A DNA stretch of 32,394 bases from an uncultured Lentisphaerota bacterium. GTDB taxonomy: Bacteria; Verrucomicrobiota; Lentisphaeria; Victivallales; GWF2-50-93. Positions 9,064 through 19,981 of this stretch are shown here, in pieces. The notes under the pieces were generated by a model. That model was given only the letters and a program-made list of their open reading frames with translations, had not been told where the DNA came from and ran no database searches. The position numbers and the translations under genes are program-made. How positions within the stretch are numbered: the stretch's first letter is position 1; every line of letters starts with the position of its first letter. The DNA is taken from the NCBI GenBank assembly GCA_903872565.1, contig CAIQLG010000341.1, forward strand, positions 1 to 32,394, written 5' to 3'.

Positions 9064-9249
9064 ATGAATTTTATTCACATTGGCCTTGCCGCTTGTGGCG
9101 CGGCAATAGGAGTCGGCCTGATTGGTCTGGGAGCCACACTTGCAGTTGGTAGAAACCCGGGAGCTTCAAATAAGATTCTCGTCCAGGCCATTCTCGCGAT
9201 CGCGTTTGCCGAGGCCTGCGTTTTCTATGCAATTTTCCTGGCCAGATGA
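9064..9249 (+). CDS. atpE: ATP synthase Fo subunit c
   Basis: A 61-residue helical hairpin that forms the rotor ring. The ion-binding carboxylate is E50 (AIAFAEACVFYAIF), and the polar loop is GRNPGA (30-35). It is shorter than the common 70-90 residues, with almost no tails. The position of the Na+-ligand Gln in helix 1 of sodium-type c subunits is hydrophobic here, and E50 is followed by Ala instead of Ser/Thr. Both points favour H+ coupling (inference by hand alignment). A strong purine-rich ribosome site (AGGAGAAAAGGAA) precedes the ATG. Confidence 0.95.
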   Translation: MNFIHIGLAACGAAIGVGLIGLGATLAVGRNPGASNKILVQAILAIAFAEACVFYAIFLAR

Positions 9250-9298
9250 AGTGAACGGAATCAGGATTAACTCAAAAATTTTAACGAGATGAGAATAT

Positions 9299-9877
9299 AT
9301 GAACTTTGTGTTCATAACAGCCGAGGTTGTCCAGCATCCCAGCTTGGCCGATACGATTGACACGTTTGGTATAAACAAGTACGATCTTATCGCCCAGGCC
9401 ATTTGCTTCCTCATTCTAGCATACGTCCTGAACCGTTTTGTCTTCCGCCCCGTGATAAAAATGTCGGACGAGAGACGACGTGAAGCCGAAGAAGCCTCTG
9501 CAAATGCGGAGAAGATAAGGAAAGAGCTCAAGGAAACCGAAGATGCGAGAGCGGAAATTTTGCACAAGGCCCGCGAGCATGCTGAAAAAATCATTTCCGA
9601 GACGAAGGCAGGGGCCGATCTCCTGAGGGAACAGGAAAAGATCAGGACTGAACAGCTTGCCGTCCACATACTGGAGAAAGCCCATGAAGATGCAATGCTG
9701 AGCCACAGGAAGATGAAAATAGAGCTTAAAAACGAGATCGCCGACATGATAGTCCGTCTCACGGCCATTCTGACGGAAAAAAATCTGAACAGCGAGGACA
9801 GGGAGCGGCTCCTGAATTCCGCGATAAAGGCTATTTCCGCGGAGGCGCCCGGTAATGGGGCTGGAGCACCCAAATGA
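9299..9877 (+). CDS. atpF: ATP synthase Fo subunit b
   Basis: A 192-residue peripheral-stalk subunit. One transmembrane helix (about 30-50, LIAQAICFLILAYVLNRFVF) is followed by a long charged amphipathic helix (55-175, rich in Glu, Lys, Arg and Ala), as expected for the dimeric stalk. The family signature FxPxxKMSDERR is present. The stop codon overlaps the atpH ATG by four bases (ATGA). Confidence 0.94.
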   Translation: MNFVFITAEVVQHPSLADTIDTFGINKYDLIAQAICFLILAYVLNRFVFRPVIKMSDERRREAEEASANAEKIRKELKETEDARAEILHKAREHAEKIISETKAGADLLREQEKIRTEQLAVHILEKAHEDAMLSHRKMKIELKNEIADMIVRLTAILTEKNLNSEDRERLLNSAIKAISAEAPGNGAGAPK

Positions 9878-10275
9878 AACTCAAGCGCGAACATAAACGG
9901 ATGGCAAGAATTCTCTGGAACGAGTCGTTCGTGAACGGGGTGCCTGATTTTTCCGTGGTCGGCGAAAGGCTTGAACAGCTCCGTAGCATTAACAACAGGT
10001 ACAAGGAGTTCATCTTCGTGGCTCTTCTCGAAAGGATACAGGTTTATCTCCGAGAGCACAAGCTCCGGATAATCAGCCCTGGAGATCTTGACAGTGATAG
10101 AAGGAAGAAGGTTCTTTCCGCTGTCGGACTTTCCGGCGGATACACGGGTGGAATAGAGTTTGCAATGGACCCTTCGCTGATTGCAGGGCTCAGGATTGAG
10201 AAAGGATACGACATCGAAGATTATTCGGTGTCAAAACAGCTCGGCACATTGAAAAAAATATTTATGGACAACTGA
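9874..10275 (+). CDS. atpH: ATP synthase F1 subunit delta (short form)
   Basis: A 133-residue delta/OSCP-like subunit, shorter than the usual 170-185. The C-terminal part carries the delta signature: [15 protein letters not shown] (about 101-115) followed by [15 protein letters not shown]. The N-terminal part has helical character but is too short for a full six-helix OSCP bundle. In the family the delta N-terminal domain contacts alpha, so the attachment may differ here. Its place between b and alpha supports the assignment. It overlaps atpF by ATGA. Confidence 0.8.
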   Translation: MKLKREHKRMARILWNESFVNGVPDFSVVGERLEQLRSINNRYKEFIFVALLERIQVYLREHKLRIISPGDLDSDRRKKVLSAVGLSGGYTGGIEFAMDPSLIAGLRIEKGYDIEDYSVSKQLGTLKKIFMDN

Positions 10276-10289
10276 AACAGGCAGAACTT

Positions 10290-11819
10290 ATGGAAAATAT
10301 AATCAAAGAAATCGAAAAGACAATAGAATCGTTCCATCCGGATGTCCGGAGGGAGGAGACGGGCATCGTAACCGAGGTTGGAGATGGAGTCGCTAAAATC
10401 GAAGGACTCCGGAATGTCCGACTTAATGAAATGCTTGATTTCGGGGATGGGATAGTCGGGCTTGCGCTGAATCTCGAGGAATCAATCGTAGGTGCCATAG
10501 TCCTTGACAATATCGGGGCAATCAGGGAAGGGCAGTTGGTCAGCAGGACAGGAAAGCTCCTCCAGGTACCGTCTGGCAAATCCATTCTCGGAAGGGTGGT
10601 TGATCCGCTCGGGCGCCCCCTTGACGGCAAAGGGCCGATACAGGCGGAAGGGTTTATGCGACTTGAAAAGTCGGCTCCCGGCATCATAGGACGCAAGTCG
10701 GTTAGCATACCGCTTCAGACCGGAATAATTTCCATTGATGCCATGATTCCCATAGGCAGAGGACAGAGGGAGCTCATCATCGGAGACAGATCCACCGGGA
10801 AGACGGCGATCGCAATTGACACCATCATAAACCAGGCAAGGCTCAACCGCATCGCAGCCGAAAAATCAGACACTTCCTATCGGCCAGTACACTCGGTATA
10901 TGTCGCGATCGGACAGCGTCAGTCAAGCGTTGCCAACGTGATCAGGATTCTCGAGGAAAACGACGCGATGAAAGACACGGTCATTGTCGCGGCAAACGCC
11001 GCCGACTCCGCAGCTCTCCAGTACCTTGCTCCTTTCAGTGGAACCGCAATCGGCGAATGGTTCATGGAGAGAGGGATGGATGCTCTTGTCATCTACGACG
11101 ATCTCTCGAAACACGCAGTCGCCTACAGGCAGATTTCTCTGATTCTCAAGCGGCCTTCCGGGCGCGAAGCCTATCCTGGCGACATATTCTATCTTCACAG
11201 CCGCCTCCTTGAAAGATCTGCGTGTCTTTCCAACGAGCTTGGAGGAGGCTCTCTCACTTCTCTGCCGATCATCGAGACGCAGGCCGGAGATGTTGCGGCA
11301 TACATTCCCACGAATGTGATATCCATAACTGATGGACAGATCTACCTGGAAGGAGAACTCTTCCACCAGGGGATCAGGCCGGCAATTTCGGTCGGGATAT
11401 CGGTCTCGCGCGTGGGATCGGCGGCACAGATCAAGGCCATGAAGGAGGTGGCCGGAAGAGTTAAGCTCGATCTTGCTCAGTTTCAGGAACTTAAGGCTTT
11501 CGCCCAGTTCGGCTCCGATCTCGACTCCAAGACGCTGGCGCTCCTCGAAAGAGGCAAGAGGATTGTCGAACTTTTCAAACAGGGACAGTACGCTCCAGTT
11601 CCTGTCGAGGAACAGGTGCTCCAGCTGTGGGCCGTCCAGAACTCGTACTTCGACCAGTTTCCGGTCGGGGAGATCCGTGTGGCAAGGGACAGGATTCTCA
11701 GCTTTGTCCGCACCGCCAGAAAGGAAGTCTTGGAATCTATCCGCAAAGAAGGAAGGATAACGAAAGAAATAGCTCAGTTGCTACAGGACACGATGTTGGA
11801 TTTCAAAAACATTTCATGA
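10290..11819 (+). CDS. atpA: ATP synthase F1 subunit alpha
   Basis: A 509-residue, full-length alpha subunit, the non-catalytic nucleotide-binding partner in the alpha3beta3 head. The P-loop is GDRSTGKT at 165-172, where most alpha subunits have GDRQTGKT, so Gln is replaced by Ser. The family motif near the C-terminus ([17 protein letters not shown]) is present. It starts 14 nt after atpH within the operon. Confidence 0.97.
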   Translation: MENIIKEIEKTIESFHPDVRREETGIVTEVGDGVAKIEGLRNVRLNEMLDFGDGIVGLALNLEESIVGAIVLDNIGAIREGQLVSRTGKLLQVPSGKSILGRVVDPLGRPLDGKGPIQAEGFMRLEKSAPGIIGRKSVSIPLQTGIISIDAMIPIGRGQRELIIGDRSTGKTAIAIDTIINQARLNRIAAEKSDTSYRPVHSVYVAIGQRQSSVANVIRILEENDAMKDTVIVAANAADSAALQYLAPFSGTAIGEWFMERGMDALVIYDDLSKHAVAYRQISLILKRPSGREAYPGDIFYLHSRLLERSACLSNELGGGSLTSLPIIETQAGDVAAYIPTNVISITDGQIYLEGELFHQGIRPAISVGISVSRVGSAAQIKAMKEVAGRVKLDLAQFQELKAFAQFGSDLDSKTLALLERGKRIVELFKQGQYAPVPVEEQVLQLWAVQNSYFDQFPVGEIRVARDRILSFVRTARKEVLESIRKEGRITKEIAQLLQDTMLDFKNIS

Positions 11820-11835
11820 ATTTAATTATTATAAT

Positions 11836-12738
11836 ATGCCGAATTTAAGAGATATACGCAGAAGAATCAAATCAGTCAAGTCGATGTCGAAGTTGACACG
11901 CGCGATGTATATGGTGGCTATTTCCAAAATGAAAAAAGCCCAGTATGCCGCGGCATTTGGAATTCCATACGCCGACATGCTGAACGACATCCTGATGCAG
12001 GCGACAGCGCATTCCGGTGGTTACCAGCATGCACTGAGGCAAAGACGTCCAACCAATCGGAAGCTTGTTGTAGTGGTGAGCACAGACAGGGGACTGTGCG
12101 GCTCGCTGAACACTAATCTTTTCCGCGAATGTGCAAAATACGATCCGAAAGAAACATTTTTCATTGCGATAGGTGCCAGGGGTGCCCAGTTCCTACAGAA
12201 AACGGGAAGGAATCTCATAGTTGATTTTCCCTACAGCGATCCGCCGACACTTCCGGAGGCAAGAATGATTTGCAGGTTTATCACCCAGTTCTTCCTCGAC
12301 GATGAGATTGACAGCGCTGACATAATATTCAGCTATTTCGTATCTACATTCAAGCAGGTGCCTTTCACGTGGAAGTTCCTGCCGGTCGGCCTCGTACAGG
12401 ATGGATTCGACCAGATGCCGGAATCAATCCGCCGCACACGTCCATCCCTGACGGCAACCCCCAGTTCGCGACAGGAATCTGGGGAATTTGATTTCGAGCC
12501 GGACGCGCCCACAATTTATGAATCACTGATTGTCAGAAGTCTAGATTATCAGCTTCTCCAGATATTCAGGGAGGTAAGGGCGAGTGAACATAGCGCCAGG
12601 ATGGTCGCGATGAAACAGGCCACAGACAATGCGGATGACATGACTGAAAAACTGGAGCTGACTCACAATAATCTGCGTCAGGCTTCAATCACAAAGGAAC
12701 TCCTCGAGATATGCAGTGCTACTGCGGGAGCCGAGTAA
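11836..12738 (+). CDS. atpG: ATP synthase F1 subunit gamma
   Basis: A 300-residue central rotor shaft. The N-terminal helix begins PNLRDIRRRIKSVKSMSKLTRAM in family style, and the central STDRGLCGSLNTNLFRE segment is diagnostic. The C-terminal helix (SEHSARMVAMKQATDNADDM) is conserved. The ATG follows atpA by 16 nt and has no clear Shine-Dalgarno, so translation may depend on coupling. Confidence 0.96.
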   Translation: MPNLRDIRRRIKSVKSMSKLTRAMYMVAISKMKKAQYAAAFGIPYADMLNDILMQATAHSGGYQHALRQRRPTNRKLVVVVSTDRGLCGSLNTNLFRECAKYDPKETFFIAIGARGAQFLQKTGRNLIVDFPYSDPPTLPEARMICRFITQFFLDDEIDSADIIFSYFVSTFKQVPFTWKFLPVGLVQDGFDQMPESIRRTRPSLTATPSSRQESGEFDFEPDAPTIYESLIVRSLDYQLLQIFREVRASEHSARMVAMKQATDNADDMTEKLELTHNNLRQASITKELLEICSATAGAE

Positions 12739-12781
12739 CAGCATCAAAAATGAAAATTAATATAAATATCAGGTGAAATAA

Positions 12782-14200
<1,419 letters not shown>

Positions 14201-14201
14201 A

Positions 14202-14462
14202 ATGGCAGACAATATAAAAGTTAAAATAATAACTCCAAAACATGTTGTTTTCGACGGCTTGGCCACGGCTGTGACTATTCCGGCTGAAATGGGGGAGATG
14301 CAGGTCTTGTACGGCCATATTTCTGTAGTGTCAAGACTTAAACATGGCAAAGTCATTATCATCAAGGACTCTTCTCCTCAGGAAGAATTCGAGGTTGAGG
14401 ACGGCTTCTTCAGAGTCACGTCAGATCAGGTTAGCATCTTGGCGGACAGAATCATAAATTAG
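14202..14462 (+). CDS. atpC: ATP synthase F1 subunit epsilon (beta-sandwich only)
   Basis: An 86-residue epsilon subunit. It contains only the N-terminal beta-sandwich (KIITPKHVVFDG, PAEMGEMQVLYGH) and lacks the C-terminal helical hairpin that inhibits hydrolysis in longer epsilons. I chose the ATG at 14202, which follows atpD by one base and has AAGG a few bases upstream. A TTG at 14187 would add five residues and overlap atpD. Confidence 0.92.
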   Translation: MADNIKVKIITPKHVVFDGLATAVTIPAEMGEMQVLYGHISVVSRLKHGKVIIIKDSSPQEEFEVEDGFFRVTSDQVSILADRIIN

Positions 14463-14730
14463 ATTGATCCCGATACCTGTACCTTTCCTGCGTTCGATTT
14501 TTCCACAATCCGGGCGAGCCATCGGGAACTCGACAAAGGATCATATTCTCCTCGACAATATGGACCACAAAAAGTATCGCGGCGATCAAAATCAACAAGG
14601 GAAGAGGAGGCGTGTGGCCTGCGGTGGAATAACTTTTCGAGTTTTATAATCATAGGTATTGAAAATTTCATTAATGGATAGTAGCCTATACTAATTCACG
14701 TTAAAAATCGTTAAAACAAGGAGAGGAACA
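14463..14730. other. Intergenic region after the atp operon
   Basis: About 268 bases separate epsilon from rubrerythrin. I find no clear intrinsic terminator with a T-run and no convincing small gene. The promoter for rubrerythrin should lie here. A strong ribosome site (AAGGAGAGG) sits just before 14731. Confidence 0.45.
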
Positions 14731-15357
14731 ATGATGAAGCAGTTGCTGGCGATCTTCGTAGTCGGGGCCGTCTTATGCGCTGGAATGGCCTTCAATGTAA
14801 AGGCAGAGGATTATTCAGGCAAAACCACGTTGGAGAACCTCCAGGCCGCATTCAATGGAGAGTCAAATGCGAAGTCCCGTTATGAGGCTTTTGCCGTAAA
14901 GGCCGATGAGGAAGGTTATAAATCTGTCGCCGCTCTTTTCCGGGCCGCCTCAAAGTCCGAAAGTATTCACGCCGAAAAACATTCGACGGTAATTAAAAAA
15001 ATGAGTGCCGAACCTAAAGCCGAAATAGTGAAACCCGAAGTGAAGTCCACCAAGGAAAATCTCGAAGCCGCGCTGAAGGGTGAGACCGAGGAAAGAGACA
15101 ATATGTATCCGGCCTTCATCAAACAGGCGGAGAAAGACAAAGAATCAGGAGCAGTCCGCTCCTTCAAGGGTGCTTTGGCCGCAGAAGTCGAACATGCAAA
15201 ATTTATTAAGCAGGCACTTTCTGAACTCGACTCATGGAAAAATTCCGGAAAGGAATTCCTGGTCTGCATAATTTGCGGCTATATGACGATGGACCCGCAA
15301 CTCAAGAAATGCCCCGTCTGCTCCGCCCCACGTTCAAAATTCGAAGTGTTCAAATAA
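14731..15357 (+). CDS. Exported rubrerythrin
   Basis: A 208-residue rubrerythrin, a non-haem iron peroxidase that removes H2O2 in anaerobes. Residues 1-25 form a Sec-type signal peptide with a likely cut after VKA. Cys16 does not sit in a good lipobox. The di-iron four-helix domain follows, with ligand motifs NGESNAKSRYEAF (E44), SESIHAEKH (E77, H80), KGETEERDN and AAEVEHAKF. The C-terminal rubredoxin-like knuckle has C179, C182, C194 and C197 (CIICG, CPVC). Most rubrerythrins are cytosolic, so export would place this one in the periplasm. The next gene is a membrane flavocytochrome, which could be an electron source (inference). Confidence 0.93.
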   Translation: MMKQLLAIFVVGAVLCAGMAFNVKAEDYSGKTTLENLQAAFNGESNAKSRYEAFAVKADEEGYKSVAALFRAASKSESIHAEKHSTVIKKMSAEPKAEIVKPEVKSTKENLEAALKGETEERDNMYPAFIKQAEKDKESGAVRSFKGALAAEVEHAKFIKQALSELDSWKNSGKEFLVCIICGYMTMDPQLKKCPVCSAPRSKFEVFK

Positions 15358-15380
15358 GCTGCCAAGGGAATTGTCTCTTT

Positions 15381-15482
15381 ACCACAAAGACACAGAGACA
15401 CAAAGTTGTTTTTATGTTTGGGCACGCAATAGGAAATGAATTATTATTGCTGTAAATTTTTGTGTCTTTGCGTCTCTGTGGT
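15381..15482. repeat. CACAAAGACACAGAGACAC-type inverted repeat
   Basis: An imperfect inverted repeat. ACCACAAAGACACAGAGACA begins the left arm (15381-15405), and its complement with about four mismatches forms the right arm (15459-15482), with a 53-base loop between. This is a widespread intergenic repeat family of unknown function. It fills most of the gap between the rubrerythrin and ferric reductase genes, and it may also act as a weak terminator. Confidence 0.75.
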
Positions 15483-15491
15483 TGACTTAAA

Positions 15492-16832
15492 ATGAAAAAA
15501 GCAGCTTGCCTAATATTTCTTGTATCCCAGGTTATTGTCATAATATCTTTCTGGGCATGGAACCATATCCACAATCCCATGGGAAATGTTCTCACTGGAG
15601 AGTCTGCAGGACAACTCCTCGCCTATGGCCGCCTCGCCGGGCTTCTTGCGACATTCGCAATCCTCATCCAGATAATCCTTGCCGGCAGGGTGAAATGGGT
15701 GGAGACAGCATTCGGGCTTGACCGTCTTTTCCATATGCACGCCATCATCGGTTTTTCCTTCCTGATTTTTCTTTTCGCGCATCCGATCCTAGTCACTGCT
15801 GGCCATGCACTGCAGGCGGATACAAGTCAGAAGGAACAGTTCATTGATTTCCTTCGCAACTGGGAGGGTGTTTTCGCCGCGACGATAGGCGCCGCAATAA
15901 TGGTTGCGGCAGTCGGACTATCAGTTCCATATATGAGAAGAAAAATGAAATATGAAACCTGGTATTACACTCATCTTTCTTTTTATGTCGCAATAGCATT
16001 GGCGTTCGGACATCAACTCGAAGTGGGAAGCGATTTCACCGACAACCGCTGGTTCGCCGGCTACTGGTATGCACTATACATCTTTGTCTTTGCTAACCTG
16101 CTATATTACAGCCTCATACGTCCGATTTGGTTTTTCCTAAGGCACCGTTTCTTCGTCTCGAAAGTTGTCGCGGAATCGGACGATGTCACCTCGGTATATA
16201 TCGAAGGGAAAAAAATGGAATCGTTCAAGGTCGATGCTGGACAATTCATGATAGTCCGTTTCTGGGGGAGGGGGGTCCGATGGCAGGCGCACCCGTTTTC
16301 AATGTCCTGTTTTCCTGACGGCAAAAAAATCAGACTCACAATCAAGCGTCTCGGAGATTTCACGGAGAAGATTCCCGAACTCAAGCCGGGAACACCAGTT
16401 GTCATTGATGGGCCGCATGGCATTTTCAATGCAAGTCGTTGCGGGGCGTCGAAGGTGCTTATGATCGCAGGTGGAATTGGCATCACGCCTATCCGTTCCA
16501 TCGCGGAAGAACTTGTCGCGAAAAAACACGATGTCGTCATTCTCTACGCCAACCGCGATGAGAAATCAATAGTGTTCAGGAAGGAACTCGACGATCTTGC
16601 CGCCTCCTCGGCTGGCCACCTCCGCGTAATCCATGTCGTCAGCAATGACCCCGGCTGGAATGGAGAGAAAGGGCGCATTGACAACGAAAAAATCACCCGG
16701 ATTGTTCCAGATGTCCTCGAGCGCAAGGTCTATCTATGCGGCCCGCCTCCGATGATGAAATCTACGCGGAAAATATTGGCGAAAATCGGTGTCCCCAAAT
16801 CTCACATCTTCTATGAAAAGTTTGCACTATAA
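15492..16832 (+). CDS. Ferric reductase-like transmembrane flavocytochrome (FRE/NOX type)
   Basis: A 446-residue protein. Residues 1-210 carry about six transmembrane helices with candidate haem histidines H81, H83, H97, H161 and H174 (ferric-reductase domain). Residues 220-310 form an FAD-binding barrel with HPFSMS (267-272). Residues 318-446 form the NAD(P) domain with GGIGITPIRS (327-336) and LCGPPPMM (415-422). It should move electrons from NAD(P)H across the inner membrane to ferric iron, oxygen or a periplasmic acceptor. Following an exported rubrerythrin, it may belong to a peroxide/iron response. That pairing is inference. Confidence 0.9.
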   Translation: MKKAACLIFLVSQVIVIISFWAWNHIHNPMGNVLTGESAGQLLAYGRLAGLLATFAILIQIILAGRVKWVETAFGLDRLFHMHAIIGFSFLIFLFAHPILVTAGHALQADTSQKEQFIDFLRNWEGVFAATIGAAIMVAAVGLSVPYMRRKMKYETWYYTHLSFYVAIALAFGHQLEVGSDFTDNRWFAGYWYALYIFVFANLLYYSLIRPIWFFLRHRFFVSKVVAESDDVTSVYIEGKKMESFKVDAGQFMIVRFWGRGVRWQAHPFSMSCFPDGKKIRLTIKRLGDFTEKIPELKPGTPVVIDGPHGIFNASRCGASKVLMIAGGIGITPIRSIAEELVAKKHDVVILYANRDEKSIVFRKELDDLAASSAGHLRVIHVVSNDPGWNGEKGRIDNEKITRIVPDVLERKVYLCGPPPMMKSTRKILAKIGVPKSHIFYEKFAL

Positions 16833-16958
16833 ATATTTGCTGAGTCCGCGATCCGATGGGCGATTATAAATGTGGTTCTGGAAGCTTGTGCGGTTGCAAA
16901 TCAGTGCTGACTTGTTATTTTAGTGTTGAAATATTGTTACGACGAACTATTATTGAAA

Positions 16959-18455
16959 ATGAACCAGAAGCAGAGTCAGAATATTGATAAGCTCGAATCC
17001 CATCTCTGGGAGGCGGCTCATATTATTACTGGTCCTATTGATGCTTCCGACTACAAGACCTACATCTTTCCTATCTTGTTTTTCAAACGCGTATGCGATG
17101 TCTATGATGAAGAGTTTGCAGAAGCCATGCAGTTTTATAATGATAAGGAGATGGCGCTGTCACCCGAACAACACCGAATTCAAGTTCCCAATGGTTGCCA
17201 CTGGAGAGATGTTATTGCGGCTACTAAAGATGTCGGGAAAGTGCTTAAAACCGCCTTCCTTGGTATCGAGAAAACGAATGACCGATTGTATGGGATATTT
17301 GGAGACGCCGCTTGGACTAATAAAGATCGTCTCCCTGATCATCTTCTTCTTCAGCTTTTAAACCATTTCAACAAGATCAACCTCGGAGTTCAAAATGTCC
17401 GCGACGATGACATGGGCAGAGCTTATGAATATCTCATCAAACGCTTTGCGGATAAGGCCAACAAGAAGGCCGGTGAGTTTTATACACCTCGTTCAATTGT
17501 CAGACTTATGGTGAATGTGCTGGATCCAAAACCGGGAGAAACCGTCTATGATCCTGCCTGCGGTACCGGCGGAATGCTGCTAGAGACTCTTCACCATGTC
17601 AAGGAACACGGCGGGGATCCACGTCTCCTCAAACTAAAAGGACAGGAAAAGAATCTTACTACCGAAGCTATCGCCAGGATGAACCTTTACCTCCACGGTA
17701 TGGAGGATTTCGATATCAGACGTGGCGACACATTGCGAGATCCTAAATTTCTGACCTTGGATCGTCTCGAACAGTTTGATTGCGTGATCGCAAATCCTCC
17801 CTTCAGCTTAAATGAATGGGGTTATGACAAATGGACTTCAGACCCATATAATCGGCATGTTTTTGGTCTTGCCCCAAAAACAAATGGTGATTTCGCCTGG
17901 GTCATGCACATGTACACTTCCATGAAGGAATCAACAGGAAGAATGGCTGTTGTGCTCCCTCATGGCGTCTTGTTCCGTTCCGGAGCCGAGGCGAAGATTC
18001 GTAAGAAGCTTTTGGATGTAGGTGCAATTGAAACGGTGATTGGCTTGGCAGGGAATTTGTTTTACGGCACAGGTATTCCAGCCTGTATCCTTGTCCTACG
18101 TAAAAAAGTGACAAGGAATACTCCAGTTCTTTTTATCAATGCCGAAGAGATCTACACAAAAGGCCGTGCTCAAAACACAATGTCAACAGAACAGGCAGAT
18201 AAAATTTATTCGATTTATGTCAATCAGCACAAGAAAGCATTTGAACAGGAAGGTGTCAGCCGCTGGGTTGAATACAGCGAGTTGAAAGAGAATGATTTCA
18301 ATCTGAATATCGCCCGATATGTGCAAAAGCCTCTTGAAGAAGAAACCATCACGGTCGAAGAAGCACTGCGGGATTTCAAAATAAAACTGGCAAAACTGGA
18401 AAAAGCAGAAGATGAGCTGGAGTTATTGCTCGAACGGGAAGGATTTGAATTATGA
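16959..18455 (+). CDS. hsdM: Type I R-M methyltransferase subunit HsdM (first copy)
   Basis: A 498-residue N6-adenine methyltransferase subunit. An N-terminal HsdM helical domain (LESHLWEAAHIITG onward) is followed by the AdoMet-binding motif DPACGTGG (about 198-205), GEFYTPR upstream of it, and the catalytic NPPF (about 279-282). I start at ATG 16959, where homology begins. An in-frame GTG at 16923 would add 12 residues. Neither start has a good ribosome site. Its stop overlaps the start of a second, different hsdM (ATGA). It is the first gene of the defence island. Confidence 0.95.
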   Translation: MNQKQSQNIDKLESHLWEAAHIITGPIDASDYKTYIFPILFFKRVCDVYDEEFAEAMQFYNDKEMALSPEQHRIQVPNGCHWRDVIAATKDVGKVLKTAFLGIEKTNDRLYGIFGDAAWTNKDRLPDHLLLQLLNHFNKINLGVQNVRDDDMGRAYEYLIKRFADKANKKAGEFYTPRSIVRLMVNVLDPKPGETVYDPACGTGGMLLETLHHVKEHGGDPRLLKLKGQEKNLTTEAIARMNLYLHGMEDFDIRRGDTLRDPKFLTLDRLEQFDCVIANPPFSLNEWGYDKWTSDPYNRHVFGLAPKTNGDFAWVMHMYTSMKESTGRMAVVLPHGVLFRSGAEAKIRKKLLDVGAIETVIGLAGNLFYGTGIPACILVLRKKVTRNTPVLFINAEEIYTKGRAQNTMSTEQADKIYSIYVNQHKKAFEQEGVSRWVEYSELKENDFNLNIARYVQKPLEEETITVEEALRDFKIKLAKLEKAEDELELLLEREGFEL

Positions 18456-19981
18456 GCCTATCTCAACAACAACTGGAAAGCATGCTATGGGGCGCAGCCG
18501 AGTATTTGCGCGGCCAGATTGATGCTTCCGATTATAAACAATATATTTTCCCGCTCCTATTCTATAAAAGACTTTCCGATGTCTATCGGGATGAATATGA
18601 GGAAGCTCTGAAATTCTCCGACGGCGATAAGGAATATGCGGAATTGCCGGAACAGCACCGCTTTGTCATTCCGGAATCTGCAAGATGGGAAAAACTGCGG
18701 GAAAACACGACTAATATTGGTGAATTCATCCAAAAGGCGCTTCGCAGCATTGAAAAAAGCAACAACCGCCTCTACGGAGTATTTGGCGACGCCCAATGGA
18801 CAAATAAGGAACGTCTGCCGGATCACCTCCTGTCTTCACTAGTCGAACACTTCAGCAAGATTCCTCTGGGAATAAAAGCTGTCACCCAGGACGACCTCGG
18901 CGAGGCCTACGAGTATCTCATAAAGAAATTTGCGGACGACTCCGGCCATACCGCCGCAGAATTTTACACCAACCGGACCGTTGTTCATCTCATGACCCGG
19001 ATCATGGAGCTCAAGCCGGGGGAAAGTGCCTACGATCCTACCTGTGGCACAGGCGGAATGCTCCTCAATGCCGTGATGGATTTGAGAAAGGAAGAAAACA
19101 AAATTAGCAACGAAAAAAATAAAACACACGAACGTGTGCGAAAAGGGAAAGACTGGAGGACGGTCAAGCTATACGGGCAAGAGGTCAACTTGTTGACCAG
19201 TGCCATTGCACGAATGAACATGTTTCTTCATGATATCGAGGAGTTCGACATTCAGCGCGGAGACACATTGGCAGAACCAAAGTTTCTCGAATCTGACGGA
19301 CTTAAACAGTTTGACGTGATCTTTGCCAATCCCCCATACTCCATCAAGAAATGGGATCGGGCTAAATTCGCAAGTGATCCCTATAAGCGCAATGATTTTG
19401 GTGTGCCGCCGCAGGGATGTGCGGATTACGCATTTTTTCAGCACATCATCAAAAGCCTGAATCCGAAAACAGGCCGGGCTGCCATGCTATGGCCGCACGG
19501 TGTGCTCTTCCGTGATTCAGAACAGGAAATCCGGAAACAGATAATTGAAGCCGACATGATCGAGGCAGTGATAGGACTTGGCCCAAACCTCTTTTACAAC
19601 TCCCCAATGGAATCATGCGTAGTCGTTCTCCGGATGAACAAACCAAAAAACCGGCGGAAGAAGCTTCTATTTATCAATGGGGTCAAAGAAGTCAACCGGG
19701 AACGCGCCTTCAGCTTCCTGAGTGATGGCAATCTCGGAACACTTGTGGATGCCTATTTCGAACCGGAAAAGCATGGAGACATTTCACGACTGGTGGACAT
19801 CAGCGAAATTCGCGAAAATCTCCACAATCTTTCCATCCCGCTATACATCCACAAAAGAGTATCAGAGGATGAACAGGATTTGGAGTCAACCATTGAAGCA
19901 TGGCAGGTCGGCCGTGTGGAGCTTAAGAAACAATCAAAGAAACTTTTTAAAGCTTTAGAAGAATTGGGGTTTAAAGCATGA
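18452..19981 (+). CDS. hsdM: Type I R-M methyltransferase subunit HsdM (second copy)
   Basis: A 509-residue second HsdM, about half identical to the first by eye, so an old paralogue instead of a recent copy. It has DPTCGTGG (195-202) and NPPY (293-296), so both motifs look active. The usual FYTPR is FYTNR here. Residues about 212-232 are a Lys/Glu/Asn-rich insert absent from the first copy, in DNA that contains CACACGAACGTGTG. Translation is coupled to the upstream hsdM by a 4-base overlap. Both M subunits may join one HsdS as a mixed pair. Its stop overlaps the start of a repeat-derived frame. Confidence 0.94.
   Translation: MSLSQQQLESMLWGAAEYLRGQIDASDYKQYIFPLLFYKRLSDVYRDEYEEALKFSDGDKEYAELPEQHRFVIPESARWEKLRENTTNIGEFIQKALRSIEKSNNRLYGVFGDAQWTNKERLPDHLLSSLVEHFSKIPLGIKAVTQDDLGEAYEYLIKKFADDSGHTAAEFYTNRTVVHLMTRIMELKPGESAYDPTCGTGGMLLNAVMDLRKEENKISNEKNKTHERVRKGKDWRTVKLYGQEVNLLTSAIARMNMFLHDIEEFDIQRGDTLAEPKFLESDGLKQFDVIFANPPYSIKKWDRAKFASDPYKRNDFGVPPQGCADYAFFQHIIKSLNPKTGRAAMLWPHGVLFRDSEQEIRKQIIEADMIEAVIGLGPNLFYNSPMESCVVVLRMNKPKNRRKKLLFINGVKEVNRERAFSFLSDGNLGTLVDAYFEPEKHGDISRLVDISEIRENLHNLSIPLYIHKRVSEDEQDLESTIEAWQVGRVELKKQSKKLFKALEELGFKA

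Noticed and set aside
9166-10059. 297-aa minus-strand open frame opposite atpF/atpH
   Set aside because: It is the shadow of well-supported atp genes and has low-complexity, Ser/Phe-rich content.
15350-15595. 81-aa minus-strand frame with QRRKDTK and LCVFVV words
   Set aside because: It is the translation of the CACAAAGACACAGAG inverted repeat, a common source of false proteins.
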